The position numbers and the translations under genes were made by a program. The notes beneath the pieces are model-generated. The model was not told the origin of the DNA and made no database searches. It saw nothing but the letters and a program-made list of their open reading frames with translations. 34,529 nucleotides of DNA from Planctomycetota bacterium (GTDB lineage Bacteria > Planctomycetota > Planctomycetia > Pirellulales > Thermoguttaceae): positions 1 through 34,529 of the forward strand of contig JAHIKV010000149.1 in the NCBI GenBank assembly GCA_018897395.1, given 5' to 3'. Of this stretch, positions 20,253-31,159 are shown piece after piece (position 1 is the first letter of the stretch; each line of letters begins with the position of its first letter).

Positions 20253-21350
20253 CTATTCTTCGTCGCCGTCAACCTCGTCTGCGTCCTTCCCGGCCGGCGT
20301 ATCAAGCTTCGACGGCAACACCAGGATTGCGCGGCAGAGGTCGTGCAAGAGGGAGTAGAGAAGGAAGATTAAGTAGGCGGCCGGCGGCAACAAGGCCGAG
20401 AAGATCAGGCCGTAGACGGCCGTTTTCCAGGTAATTTGGGCGACAGAAAGCCCTCCCTCGCCGGAGAACGGCAGATAGCAGGCGAAGCCGAGTAGCAGCA
20501 CCCCGCAGACCACGCCCGACCCGAACGCCACCGGCACGAGACGCATCAGCGCTTTAAACAGAAACGTGACGGCTCCGATTGCCTCCTCGCCCGCGCCGGA
20601 CTGGGCACCGATCGAATAGTTCAGTGTCGCCGGATTCATCGCCACCAAGGACAGATAGCAGAGAACCAGAAACGCCGCGATCCCGAACGGAAGCGCTGCG
20701 TAGGCCGAAATCTGCACGGCCGCGATAATCGACGAAAGCAACACGGCCACGCCCAACGCCTTGCTCAACAACGCCAGGCCGTCGGGGATCAGGGTCGAGG
20801 GCAGGCTGCCGGCGGTGGCCAGGTTGAGCCGGTCCAGGGCGTCGCAGAATTTTCCGGCGACGTATTGCAGAACGACCAGCACCACCAACATGATCGCGCC
20901 CGAGAGAAGACTGCCGACCGGATCGGCCTTAAAGGCCATGATGACGCTGAAAGCCGCGCCGAGGACAATCGCCACAAGCAATCCGTATGAGCCGCATGTC
21001 CGAAAAAACCGGGCAATGGAATCGACCAATCGGGCATCGAACCGCGGCCGGAACCAGTCCATCAGCGAGTCGAACGGATGACGCATCGGCGCGGCGGGGA
21101 CTTGCGGCGCGGCCGATACGGCGGGCGTCGGAGCGACGGCTTCCGGCGGGGAACCGGCCGGCGCCGGCGCGGCCGACTCCTCGAACAATCCCCGCACGTT
21201 CCGCGCGGCCGACCATTCGGTCATCCCCTCGCGCCAAACGAGGTCGTCGGGGCGCAACTGTCCGGCGGCGGCCAACTGCTTCAAATCCACCGCGGAAACC
21301 GGGCCCGCCTGCTTATTGTCTCGGGCGTAATACCATTCGACCGGGTTCAT
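20253..21350 (-). CDS. GYF_2-domain multi-pass membrane protein
   Basis: The 365-residue protein begins with a GYF_2/DUF4339 domain (about 4-55: EWYYARDNKQAGPVSAVDLK, then LVWREGMTEWSAA), a presumed proline-rich peptide or protein interaction module. A Pro/Ala-rich linker (57-88) and about six to eight hydrophobic segments (about 120-345) follow. The C-terminus is acidic (KDADEVDGDEE). Such GYF plus membrane proteins are frequent in planctomycetes and their role is not known. It is followed by the orphan antitoxin and preceded by another multi-pass protein, all on the minus strand. The ATG at 21350 is supported by GAAGGAGCCTCGC upstream. Confidence 0.72.
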   Translation of the reverse strand: MNPVEWYYARDNKQAGPVSAVDLKQLAAAGQLRPDDLVWREGMTEWSAARNVRGLFEESAAPAPAGSPPEAVAPTPAVSAAPQVPAAPMRHPFDSLMDWFRPRFDARLVDSIARFFRTCGSYGLLVAIVLGAAFSVIMAFKADPVGSLLSGAIMLVVLVVLQYVAGKFCDALDRLNLATAGSLPSTLIPDGLALLSKALGVAVLLSSIIAAVQISAYAALPFGIAAFLVLCYLSLVAMNPATLNYSIGAQSGAGEEAIGAVTFLFKALMRLVPVAFGSGVVCGVLLLGFACYLPFSGEGGLSVAQITWKTAVYGLIFSALLPPAAYLIFLLYSLLHDLCRAILVLPSKLDTPAGKDADEVDGDEE

Positions 21351-21424
21351 GCGAGGCTCCTTCTGAGTACGCAGACAAGTATAGGTTATTGTAGCAGATT
21401 TCGGCGGCGGCCGTTATCCGCCGG

Positions 21425-22432
21425 CTATTCTATTGTTCGACGGGAATGCTCCTTGGCCCAACGGCCCGAGCAGAACCACGCCAGCCGGCCCAACAAGCGG
21501 AAGTAGACGATCCAGGCAACGGCAGCCACCGCGCCGGAGGCGACCACGCCGACCGTCCATCCGCCGTGCCGCGTCAGGGCGATAAACACCGCGGCGGCGA
21601 TGCCGAGCACGGCGAACGACACCGCGTAGAATATCGCCCAAACGCGCCATCCATACAGCACGCTTTGCCATACCCGCGACGAAAACAGACCAAGCGGCGA
21701 TTGGCTCTCCAGCATGGAAAGCAGGAGCAAGGGAAAGAACGCCGGCAAGGCGACGGCGATCCCCCACGGTTTTGGAACTCCGAGCCATTGCCACAACTCG
21801 GCGGCGAGCACCCCCGGCAGCGCGGCCAGGATCAATCCGCTTGCCACGTACGCCGCCGCGCCGACGTCTTCCAGCAGCAGCACGCGGGGCCAGCTCTCCA
21901 TCGCCTCGGCGCCGTGGGAAGTGTCGTGGAGGACCGTCAGGCCGTAGGCCGACGCCAGATAGCCGCAGATCAGCGAGGAGAACATTCCCAGCGTGATGGA
22001 CAGCAGCAGCCCGTTCCAGAGCAGGACGCGGATAAACTTGTCCCCCTCTTCGTTGTCCGCGCCCAGGCACCAAACGGCCAGCCGAACGGCGCCGATCAGC
22101 ACGACCGCCGCAGAGCCGAGCGCCAGGGTGTGAGGTAGATTTTCCAAACGGAACGGGAAGCCGAAGGCGCCGGAAAAGAACAAGCCGGGCGGCGGCGCGA
22201 GTTGGGTCGCTTCGCGTGCCCATTGTTCCCGCTCCGCCGGTTTCTTTTCGAGAGCGTTGCGCCGCTCGCCCTCCCCCCTGCCCTGCCCTACCCCGGCGCG
22301 GCTTCGCTGCTCGCGCGAGATTGCGAACTGGTGGCCGCAGGCGCGACAAGTCAGGTTGGCCCCAAGCTGAACGCGGCCGATCTCCACGCGGGCGGCACAC
22401 CGCGGGCAGAAAGAATACGTCTCGGGAACCAT
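21425..22432 (-). CDS. Zinc-ribbon multi-pass membrane protein
   Basis: The 335-residue protein starts MVPETYSFCPRCAARVE with a four-Cys zinc ribbon (CPRC and CRAC, residues about 9-33). A short charged region follows, then about six to eight membrane segments (about 90-320). The function is not recognised. Residues about 48-55 (GVGQGRGEGE) are encoded by the dispersed G-rich module (22269-22289), inserted in frame between the zinc ribbon and the first membrane segment. I chose the ATG at 22432 because the zinc ribbon begins there; the frame extends upstream to 22546 only by reading through an inverted repeat. The order of zinc ribbon then membrane domain parallels the GYF gene downstream. 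Confidence 0.65.
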   Translation of the reverse strand: MVPETYSFCPRCAARVEIGRVQLGANLTCRACGHQFAISREQRSRAGVGQGRGEGERRNALEKKPAEREQWAREATQLAPPPGLFFSGAFGFPFRLENLPHTLALGSAAVVLIGAVRLAVWCLGADNEEGDKFIRVLLWNGLLLSITLGMFSSLICGYLASAYGLTVLHDTSHGAEAMESWPRVLLLEDVGAAAYVASGLILAALPGVLAAELWQWLGVPKPWGIAVALPAFFPLLLLSMLESQSPLGLFSSRVWQSVLYGWRVWAIFYAVSFAVLGIAAAVFIALTRHGGWTVGVVASGAVAAVAWIVYFRLLGRLAWFCSGRWAKEHSRRTIE

Positions 22433-22495
22433 GTTCACCCCGCCGGGCACGTCGTACCTCCCGAAAAACGTGTTTAGAAAAGAAACGCGGATGGC

Positions 22496-22558
22496 AGCAA
22501 GTAGGTTATGCTTTAGCATAACATTTATTCTGTTATGCTGAAGCATAACCTACTTGCT
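22496..22558. repeat. 27-bp inverted repeat between two minus-strand genes
   Basis: Arms AGCAAGTAGGTTATGCTTTA... (22496-22522) and the complement (22532-22558) differ at one base and flank a nine-base AT-rich spacer. The element is AT-rich compared with its surroundings. It has no T-tract. Confidence 0.88.
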
Positions 22559-22588
22559 TGCTAATCGCCGCTCGCATTATCGACGAAA

Positions 22589-24139
22589 TCAAGTTTTTCC
22601 GCCGCCCATGGCCGCCCGGTAACGGCTCCACAACTCATCGCCGATCTCTTCGGGCAACGTACCACGAAAGCGTTTTACCAGATCGTCCAGGGCGTGCCAA
22701 TCGAGTCCCTCGAAACGGAACGTCAAGACCGGCTCGGTCACGGAGCTGCGGACCAGCGCCCAGCCGCCGGGCGTGTCGATCCGCACCCCGTCGGTCTTTA
22801 TCCGCGGGAAACCGGCCCAGGCCGCGCCGACCCGCTCGATAATCTCTTGCTGCTCGTCTTGATCCACCGGCACGCGGAGATCGGGGGTCATCTGGACCGC
22901 CGGACACCCGTGGCGGACATCGGATAGCGTCCGTCCGGTCCGGGCCAGCCAGGCGATCAGGCGGCAGGCGGTATAGATCGCGTCGTCGCCGCCCCCCAAT
23001 TCGCGGAAAAAGTAATGCCCGCTGGCCTCGGCCCCGAAGCGGGCGTTCGTCTCGCACATCCGCGCGCGGAGGAATGCGTGGCCGCTCCGCTCGGCCAGCG
23101 GTTCGGCCCCGACCCGTCGGGCAAACTCGGCGACGCGGTCGGAATATTTCAGGTCGTGGACGAACGGCTCGCCGCGCAGTTCCTCGCCGAGACATTCGAG
23201 CAGCGTGAACACGGCCTCCTCGGAACTGAATACGACCCCTTCGTCGTCGACCAGGGCCAGCCGGTCGCCGTCGCCGTCGAAGGCCACGCCCAGGTGAGCC
23301 CGCTGATGGTATACCGCGGCGCACAGTTCGTGCAGATTTTCAGGGCGGGAACAGTCGGGCGCTTGGCCGTCGAAGCGTCCGTCGGCCCGGTCGCGGATGG
23401 TCGAAAAAATGCACTGCGGAAAGATGGCGTGCAGATAGCGTCTGGCCTTTTCCGCCCAACAGCCGTGCATTGGGTCTAGCACCACGTGGAGTTGAGCGGC
23501 CAGCGAATCGACGAACGTTTCCTGTAAGTGTGCCACGTAGTCGAAGGATACGTCGAGCGTGCGGGGCGTGGTGCGATGGCGTGAAACGGCGGGAGGGCGT
23601 GAAATAGTCCCCTCTCCCCTTGGGAGGTCAAGGTAGGGTGGGTCAAGCGAAGTGCGGCCCCACCACGTTTTTCCCGCAGTTGGTGGGGCCGCGCTTCGCT
23701 TGACCCACCCTACTTCGTCGCCCTCCCCCCTGCCCTGCCCCGACGAACGACCGACGGGACTCAACGCCCGTTGCATGCCGGCCACCTCGTCGGGCGTGGG
23801 CGGCCGGTCGTGGAGCATCCACTTCAAGCCGTTGACGGCAGCCGGATTGTGCGAGGCGGTCACAATCGCGCAACCGTCGGCCTCCAGGCGGCGTTTGGCG
23901 TAGTAGATCATCGGAGTGGGCAGCAGCCCTAACTCGACCACGTCGAGTCCCGACCGGCAAAGCCCCTCGACCAGCGCCGCCAGGAAGGGAGGCGTGGAAT
24001 CGCGGACGTCACCGCCGCCGACGAACTTCGCGCCCGGGTCCAATTGCCGCCCCAACTCTCGTCCCCAAGCTTCGTACATCGCGGCGGAAAGCTCCGCGTC
24101 GGCCAGGCCTCGAATGTCGCACGGCTTGTAGATGCTCAC
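22589..24139 (-). CDS. Phosphoglucomutase/phosphomannomutase with large in-frame repeat insertion
   Basis: The enzyme interconverts hexose 1- and 6-phosphates for nucleotide-sugar and envelope synthesis. The 516-residue protein shows the start SIYKPCDIRG, the phosphoserine loop TASHNPAAVNGLKW (Ser about 96), metal loop AFDGDGDRLAL, sugar-recognition loop FGAEASGHYFF, and phosphate-binding RSSVTEPVLTFRFE. Residues about 128-195 are foreign to the family: a G-rich module (SGQGRGEGD), an 81-bp palindrome (VGWVKRSAAPP..., residues 143-169) and a low-complexity stretch to SRHRTTP. They lie between domain 1 and the strand VSFDYVAHLQE. I chose GTG at 24139 (GAGG upstream), where homology begins; the frame runs further to 24220. 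Confidence 0.85.
   Translation of the reverse strand: MSIYKPCDIRGLADAELSAAMYEAWGRELGRQLDPGAKFVGGGDVRDSTPPFLAALVEGLCRSGLDVVELGLLPTPMIYYAKRRLEADGCAIVTASHNPAAVNGLKWMLHDRPPTPDEVAGMQRALSPVGRSSGQGRGEGDEVGWVKRSAAPPTAGKTWWGRTSLDPPYLDLPRGEGTISRPPAVSRHRTTPRTLDVSFDYVAHLQETFVDSLAAQLHVVLDPMHGCWAEKARRYLHAIFPQCIFSTIRDRADGRFDGQAPDCSRPENLHELCAAVYHQRAHLGVAFDGDGDRLALVDDEGVVFSSEEAVFTLLECLGEELRGEPFVHDLKYSDRVAEFARRVGAEPLAERSGHAFLRARMCETNARFGAEASGHYFFRELGGGDDAIYTACRLIAWLARTGRTLSDVRHGCPAVQMTPDLRVPVDQDEQQEIIERVGAAWAGFPRIKTDGVRIDTPGGWALVRSSVTEPVLTFRFEGLDWHALDDLVKRFRGTLPEEIGDELWSRYRAAMGGGKT
23633..23713. repeat. 81-bp palindromic element inside the phosphomannomutase gene
   Basis: Arms of 33 bp (23633-23665 and 23681-23713, start GTAGGGTGGGTCAAGCGAAG) differ at one base and flank 15 bases. 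The length is a multiple of three. The same family occurs between genes at 2215-2317. Confidence 0.92.
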
Positions 24140-24256
24140 CGGTAGCCTCGCTTTCGCCGCCGCACTGGCCGTTCTCAGAGAAGAGTTGCCCGCTGAAACA
24201 CACGAAATAGTGTATCGCAAAAATGCCCCCGCTTGAACCCACCTTGTAGGAGGCGA

Positions 24257-25171
24257 CTATTTGTTTCGCAACAAGTCCAGCGATTTTTCGCAAAACTTCC
24301 GCTCCGCTTTCAGCCCGTGCGCCTTGTAAAACTTGATGAGACTCTCGAACCGCCTGGCCGGATCGGCGCCGGTGGCGTAGCAGAGTTTGGCGAGGCAGTG
24401 CGGGCAGAGCCACAACGGGCTGCGGTCGGCCTCGCCCAGGTGGTTGCATCCGCCCATGTTGCATTCGTACAGCGTGCAGTGGGCCATCGAGAACATGTGG
24501 GCCGTCTCGTGCGTGGCGGTTTTCAGTGTCCGCAGCAGGCAGCGGCGGAAGGATTCTTTGTCGCGGTCGGAATTGCCGAAGCGGTTGATCGACCAGACCC
24601 CTACCCTGTCGCCGAGCGATGCCTGGCCGAAGACATAGTTCCAGCCTTCGCCGGGCCAAAGATCGGCGGCCGTCAATCCGATGAACGTCACGGCGTCTTG
24701 GGGAAGACGCGGCTTGAGGATTTCGTAGAGCACGTGCGTCGTCAGAATCTGTTCCGAGCGGAACTTACCCGGCTTTCGCCGCGCCGACTCGGGGACCGCG
24801 TCCAACGGCAGTCCTTCGCGGATTTTCACCGGCAACAGGAAGTACGCGCCCATGAACTCCGCGCTGAGCGCGACGATTTTTTTCTCGGCCGGGGTGAATT
24901 CGCCCAACGGCTGGACGTAGATCACCCGCCGCCGACGGTCGGCCTTGATCGGTTTGTTGCGGACGTATTGGCGGAAGGTTTGGCCCGGCTCGGGATGCGA
25001 AGCCAGCCAATCGCCGGGCCGCGGTTCGCCGAGTTTCTCATGCAGCGGCAGGAGCTTGACGAACTTGGGCGGCAACATCAGCTTCTCGTCCGGCTCGGCC
25101 GACCAAGTGTAATTCGCCGGAAGAAAGCCAACTATCAGCGCACAGCAAAAAATCGCGGTTCGATAATTCAT
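24257..25171 (-). CDS. Secreted archaemetzincin-like metalloprotease
   Basis: The 304-residue protein has a Sec signal peptide (about 1-25, ending TWSA). It carries the archaemetzincin (peptidase M54) motif: H221-E222-x2-H225-x5-H231-C232, C237-N-M239 and C256-P-H-C259. This matches the pattern HExxHxxGxxHCx4CxMx17CxxC, except that the Gly is Ser228 and the last spacer is 16. H221, H225 and H231 would bind the catalytic zinc and the four Cys a structural zinc. The preceding region (YVQPLGEFTPAEKKIV and ADLWPGEGWNYVFGQAS) also fits the family. An exported form is unusual. Substrate unknown. Length is somewhat above the usual archaeal size because of the N-terminal extension. Confidence 0.85.
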   Translation of the reverse strand: MNYRTAIFCCALIVGFLPANYTWSAEPDEKLMLPPKFVKLLPLHEKLGEPRPGDWLASHPEPGQTFRQYVRNKPIKADRRRRVIYVQPLGEFTPAEKKIVALSAEFMGAYFLLPVKIREGLPLDAVPESARRKPGKFRSEQILTTHVLYEILKPRLPQDAVTFIGLTAADLWPGEGWNYVFGQASLGDRVGVWSINRFGNSDRDKESFRRCLLRTLKTATHETAHMFSMAHCTLYECNMGGCNHLGEADRSPLWLCPHCLAKLCYATGADPARRFESLIKFYKAHGLKAERKFCEKSLDLLRNK

Positions 25172-25204
25172 TTTCGCTCGCCTATGTTCCTGGCTCCTCT
25201 TTTT

Positions 25205-25237
25205 CGCTGGTTCCCACGCTCTGCGTGGGAACCAGCG
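25205..25237. repeat. 33-bp perfect hairpin (GTTCCCAC family)
   Basis: CGCTGGTTCCCACG-CTCTG-CGTGGGAACCAGCG lies between two minus-strand genes (25171 and 25254). The core is shared with 18484-18506. No T-tract follows on either strand, so it is a repeat rather than a clear terminator. Confidence 0.85.
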
Positions 25238-25253
25238 ATAATCGGAATATTAC

Positions 25254-26321
25254 TTACTCTTCCGGCGCGAGATCGATCACCACCAGTTCCGGACGGCAAA
25301 GGAAACGAAACCGCGGAGCGAAACCGCGCTCCATGCCGACCCCGCGCGAGACCATCAGCTTGCCTCCGCCTGGCAAATCGCTCAGGCCGCAGGCCCAACG
25401 CCGCGGGATTTCGCAGTTGACGATTATCGGCCCCAGCCAGGGCAATCGCACCTGGCCGCCGTGCGTGTGCCCGGCAATCAACAGATCGGCCCCGCAGTCG
25501 CTCAGCGCGAAATTGGGGACGTGACCCAGGATGATATGATACCGGTCCGAGCCTTTTTTGGCCGCAACGGATGAAACGCCCATCGAATCGCGCGACGTCG
25601 AATCTCGCAGCGTCAGACAGGTCAACCTTAATGTTCCCAAATCGAACGTCTGGCGGATATCGACGGCCGTCGCGCCGGTCCCCTGAAAAATATCTTCCCA
25701 ATTGTGTGGATCGACGTTGCCGCGGACGGCAAACACGCCCAGCGGAGCGGAAATGTCGATCTCCCGCAACAAGTCGTTTAGCTCCCTGCAGAGGGCCTCC
25801 TGTCGTTTCCAGGGCGTTTGGATGTAGTCTCCGGCGAACAGTAGGAGGTCCGGTTTCTCTGCCATTGCACGGCGCAACGCCTCGCGCTCATAGGGTCCGA
25901 TATTGTCGGTTTGCAGGTCGGCGACGACCACGATCCGCACCGGGCGGCTGATTTTCCGGCTGGCGATCCGATAGTGCGTGACCTCCAGCCAATGCGGCTC
26001 GATGAGAAATGCGTAGGCGGCGACCGAGATCATCGCCAGCATGGCCGCAACGGCGGCGACCGCACAGGCCCAACGCCGCCGCCGAATAATTGCGGTGGCG
26101 GCCAGCAGCACCGGACCGTGCAGAAGTAGCCCGTAGGTCCAGAGTCGGACGATGCCGAACGGATTCTCGAAACATCCGCCCATGACTACGCCGAGCGCGA
26201 CGGCGACTATGCCCGCGACGGACATGACGCCGCACCACGCCCAAAAACCCCGACGCCGGCCGAGGAGCCGGATCGCGGCGATGTCGACGGCCAGCATCAC
26301 GAGGTTGTACGGCAGAGTCAC
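25254..26321 (-). CDS. Membrane-bound YaeI-type metallophosphoesterase
   Basis: The 355-residue protein has four N-terminal membrane segments (about 1-107) followed by a calcineurin-like phosphoesterase domain. Metal-site motifs are VADLQTDN (D135-x-Q137, where most relatives have D-x-H), AGDYIQ (164-169), RGNVDPH (in place of GNHD), LGHVPNF and AGHTHGGQV. The ending VSRGVGMERGFAPRFRF is typical of YaeI-like enzymes, which act near the membrane, some as UDP-2,3-diacylglucosamine or lipid phosphoesterases. Here the substrate is unknown. The start is GTG at 26321 without a clear Shine-Dalgarno sequence; ATG at 26297 is an alternative. Confidence 0.82.
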   Translation of the reverse strand: MTLPYNLVMLAVDIAAIRLLGRRRGFWAWCGVMSVAGIVAVALGVVMGGCFENPFGIVRLWTYGLLLHGPVLLAATAIIRRRRWACAVAAVAAMLAMISVAAYAFLIEPHWLEVTHYRIASRKISRPVRIVVVADLQTDNIGPYEREALRRAMAEKPDLLLFAGDYIQTPWKRQEALCRELNDLLREIDISAPLGVFAVRGNVDPHNWEDIFQGTGATAVDIRQTFDLGTLRLTCLTLRDSTSRDSMGVSSVAAKKGSDRYHIILGHVPNFALSDCGADLLIAGHTHGGQVRLPWLGPIIVNCEIPRRWACGLSDLPGGGKLMVSRGVGMERGFAPRFRFLCRPELVVIDLAPEE

Positions 26322-26335
26322 GGGATTATTGTAAC

Positions 26336-26350
26336 GGGGGTATAGCTCAG
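26336..26350 (+). other. Short sequence identical to a tRNA 5' end
   Basis: GGGGGTATAGCTCAG matches the acceptor strand and D-stem start of a bacterial tRNA-Ala. The bases that follow do not complete the D-stem, and a dispersed repeat begins at 26363. It could be a tRNA-derived remnant left by recombination, or coincidence. Confidence 0.3.
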
Positions 26351-26362
26351 CGGCCAGTGACG

Positions 26363-26415
26363 TTTAGCCGCCGCGTCCACGCGGCGACGGACCCGGCGAG
26401 GACGCCGGGGCTAAA
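26363..26415. repeat. TTTAGCC/GGCTAAA-bounded element
   Basis: The 24-bp repeat also seen at 11074-11097 and 18613-18636 begins this element. It continues through a CCCGGCGAGGACGCCGGG hairpin to GGCTAAA at 26415. A G-rich module follows at 26478-26499. These occupy much of the 237-bp gap between divergent genes. Confidence 0.85.
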
Positions 26416-26558
26416 CCGTGGCATGGCAACGTTTCCACGCGCCCCCTTGCGAAATACGAGCCGACGGCCGACAATGGCCCCCCTGCCCTCCCCTGCCCTT
26501 GCTGGAAAGGATTTTTCAGGGCATGAAAGGGGTTTTCATGGATGGAAAGGAATAATGC

Positions 26559-27401
26559 ATGGCTGGAATACCCGTGTTGATGGCCGAAGGCGATTGTATC
26601 GCCCGGGCGTGGGAAAACGCCCTGGTTCTGTTGTATAAATCCGGTTGCGACGTCAAGACCCAGTACGACAAGCCCGACGACCCGCCGAGCAAGGACGCCA
26701 CGATGATCGTCTCGGTCGGCCAACCGCTGGCCGAGCCGATGATCCACCGCGACTTTCCCGGCGGCTTCGAGGAGCTGCAAGAGTACGTAATGGAGGTCTG
26801 CGAGGGGATCAAGGACCACTGCGTCCGCAATCCCGACGACCCGAGCGACACCCGCTGGGAATACACTTACCATCAGCGTCTGTTCCGCTACGAGGCGCCC
26901 ACGCTTGCGCCGACCGATCAGATCGAGCATATATGCCGACAGTTGGCCGACTCGCCGCACACCCGCCGGGCGCAGGCGATCACGTGGAAGGTCTGGGAAG
27001 ACAACACCTGTTACGATCCGGCGTGCCTGCAAAGCATCTGGTGCCGAATCGTCGAAGAGGACGGCCGGCGGCTGTTGAACATGAACGTCCGCTTCCGCTC
27101 GAACGACGCCTACAAGGCGGCGTTCATGAACATGTTCGCGCTGACGCGGTTGCAGTTGCAGATCGCCGCGCGGATCGGCGAGCTATCGGGCGAGCCGGTC
27201 GAGTTGGGCCGCTACTGTCACATCGCCGACAGCTTCCATATTTACGGCTCGAACCTGGCGGAGTTCGAGGCCCGATTTCTCGGGGCCATCGAAAAGCGCA
27301 CCTTCGAGGGGCGCACGATGCGTTACGAGGACGTCCGCGAGCTCATGGAATCGGCCCGTCCCTCGATTCTCGAAAAGGCGCGGCGGATGGGACGGACATA
27401 A
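26559..27401 (+). CDS. Divergent thymidylate synthase-family protein
   Basis: The 280-residue protein keeps the key ThyA-fold landmarks: an Arg pair (RR at 136-137), the catalytic-Cys region DPACLQSIWCRI (C156, matching the PPCH loop), the phosphate-binding RFRSNDAYKAAF (R180) and the nucleotide-binding SFHIYGSN (H227, Y229). The overall sequence is closer to the archaeal-type putative thymidylate synthases than to E. coli ThyA. It probably methylates dUMP using methylenetetrahydrofolate, but a dUMP/dCMP hydroxymethylase-like role is possible. GGAAAGG lies nine bases before the ATG; a CATGAAA/TTTCATG hairpin (26522-26540) lies just upstream. No folA or thyX gene is in the window. Confidence 0.72.
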   Translation: MAGIPVLMAEGDCIARAWENALVLLYKSGCDVKTQYDKPDDPPSKDATMIVSVGQPLAEPMIHRDFPGGFEELQEYVMEVCEGIKDHCVRNPDDPSDTRWEYTYHQRLFRYEAPTLAPTDQIEHICRQLADSPHTRRAQAITWKVWEDNTCYDPACLQSIWCRIVEEDGRRLLNMNVRFRSNDAYKAAFMNMFALTRLQLQIAARIGELSGEPVELGRYCHIADSFHIYGSNLAEFEARFLGAIEKRTFEGRTMRYEDVRELMESARPSILEKARRMGRT

Positions 27402-27436
27402 ATCGCGGCTAACCGATTGTCGTGGTTACAGAGGGA

Positions 27437-27480
27437 AAAAAGGTGTCAGGAACGAATGGCGCCTTTTCTGACCCGGCCTA
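27437..27480. repeat. Partial copy of the AAAGGTGTCAGGAAC element
   Basis: AAAAGGTGTCAGGAAC is followed by 25-30 bases containing CCTTTTCTGACCC, an imperfect reverse arm. It is the same family as the 71-bp element inside the glycosyltransferase gene (4551-4621), here degenerate and intergenic. Confidence 0.65.
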
Positions 27481-27497
27481 CTACTGTCCCCTTCCGC

Positions 27498-28064
27498 CTA
27501 CGGCGTCTTGCCGATCGAGAACGCCTTGCCCAATAGCCGACCGATGGCGTAGTAGGAACTGACTTCCGGGGCGAAGAGTATCGGCAAGAGCTTTTCCATC
27601 TCGGGCGTTCCTGCCGCGTCGAGCACCTCCTCGTCGGCCTTCACGTCGAGAATCTCGCCGACGAATTGCGTGTGCAGGCCCAACTCGAACGTGTGCGCAA
27701 GCCGGCATTCGAGGACCAGGGGGAACTCTTGCACGTAAGGGGCGTCGACCAACTCGCTGCGGACCGGCGTCAGTCCGGTGGCCGCGAACTTGTCCTCCGT
27801 CTTGCCCGAGACGATGCCGAAGTGATCGGCCTCTTTCACGTGATTCTCTGAAGGGACGTTGACCGTAAACGCCTTGCGGAGGACGATGTTTCCGTGGGAA
27901 TAGGTAGCCTTCCGTAGCGAGACGGCGACGCACGGCGGCTTCGAGCAGCAGATGCCGCCCCAGGCCGCGGTCATGGCGTTCGGCTTTCCATCCTTGTCGT
28001 AGGTTCCCACGACGAGAACCGGGGTCGGATACAGAATCGTTTTCGCTCCCAGTGATTTTTTCAT
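27498..28064 (-). CDS. Flavin reductase-like (FMN-binding split barrel) protein
   Basis: The 188-residue protein starts [22 protein letters not shown]. It shows the flavin-reductase layout: [35 protein letters not shown] (FMN-binding loop), [23 protein letters not shown], and [33 protein letters not shown]. These proteins bind FMN and reduce it with NAD(P)H, or use it for electron transfer; the donor and partner are not evident. AAGGAG lies four and seven bases before two consecutive ATG codons (28067, 28064); I chose the second. The longer open frames upstream are not supported. It lies convergent with the thymidylate synthase-like gene. Confidence 0.82.
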   Translation of the reverse strand: MKKSLGAKTILYPTPVLVVGTYDKDGKPNAMTAAWGGICCSKPPCVAVSLRKATYSHGNIVLRKAFTVNVPSENHVKEADHFGIVSGKTEDKFAATGLTPVRSELVDAPYVQEFPLVLECRLAHTFELGLHTQFVGEILDVKADEEVLDAAGTPEMEKLLPILFAPEVSSYYAIGRLLGKAFSIGKTP

Positions 28065-28191
28065 CATCGTGCTCCTTGTGTAACGTGTAACGACCGTTGC
28101 CGTCCATGTCGAAGATCGCGGCAATCGGACTGTTCATCACCCCAGTCTACAGAAGATTGCCTACTCAGGGAAGCGGTTCGCGCCCGCGACG

Positions 28192-28366
28192 GGGTGGCAC
28201 GTCCCTGAGCGAAGCGAAGGGCGTGGCTGGCTGATGGACCACGCCCTTCGCTTCGCTCAGGGACGTGCCACCCTACCGCGAGATTTCGACTCGGAGGGTC
28301 GTTTGACAATAGCCCCCGCGACCCAGCAGTACACTGCTGGGCTATTGTCGACTGTCCCTTCGGGAC
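28192..28366. repeat. Block of three palindromes
   Basis: Perfect 35-bp arms (28192-28226 and 28239-28273, starting GGGTGGCACGTCCCTGAGCG) flank 12 bases. GACAATAGCCC/GGGCTATTGTC (28305-28315, 28339-28349) encloses a CCCAGCAGT/ACTGCTGGG hairpin. GTCCC-TTC-GGGAC follows (28353-28365). They sit in a 390-bp gap (28065-28454); the rest contains only a two-copy GTTTCGACTCCGC repeat near 28405. Confidence 0.88.
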
Positions 28367-28454
28367 AAAATTGCGCCAAAACTAGCTGCGTCCCCGTTTC
28401 GACTCCGCGTTTCGACTCCGCGACTCCCGCACGAAAATTCAATCCTCAAAAAAT

Positions 28455-31145
<2,691 letters not shown>

Positions 31146-31159
31146 GTGGTAGGCTCCTT

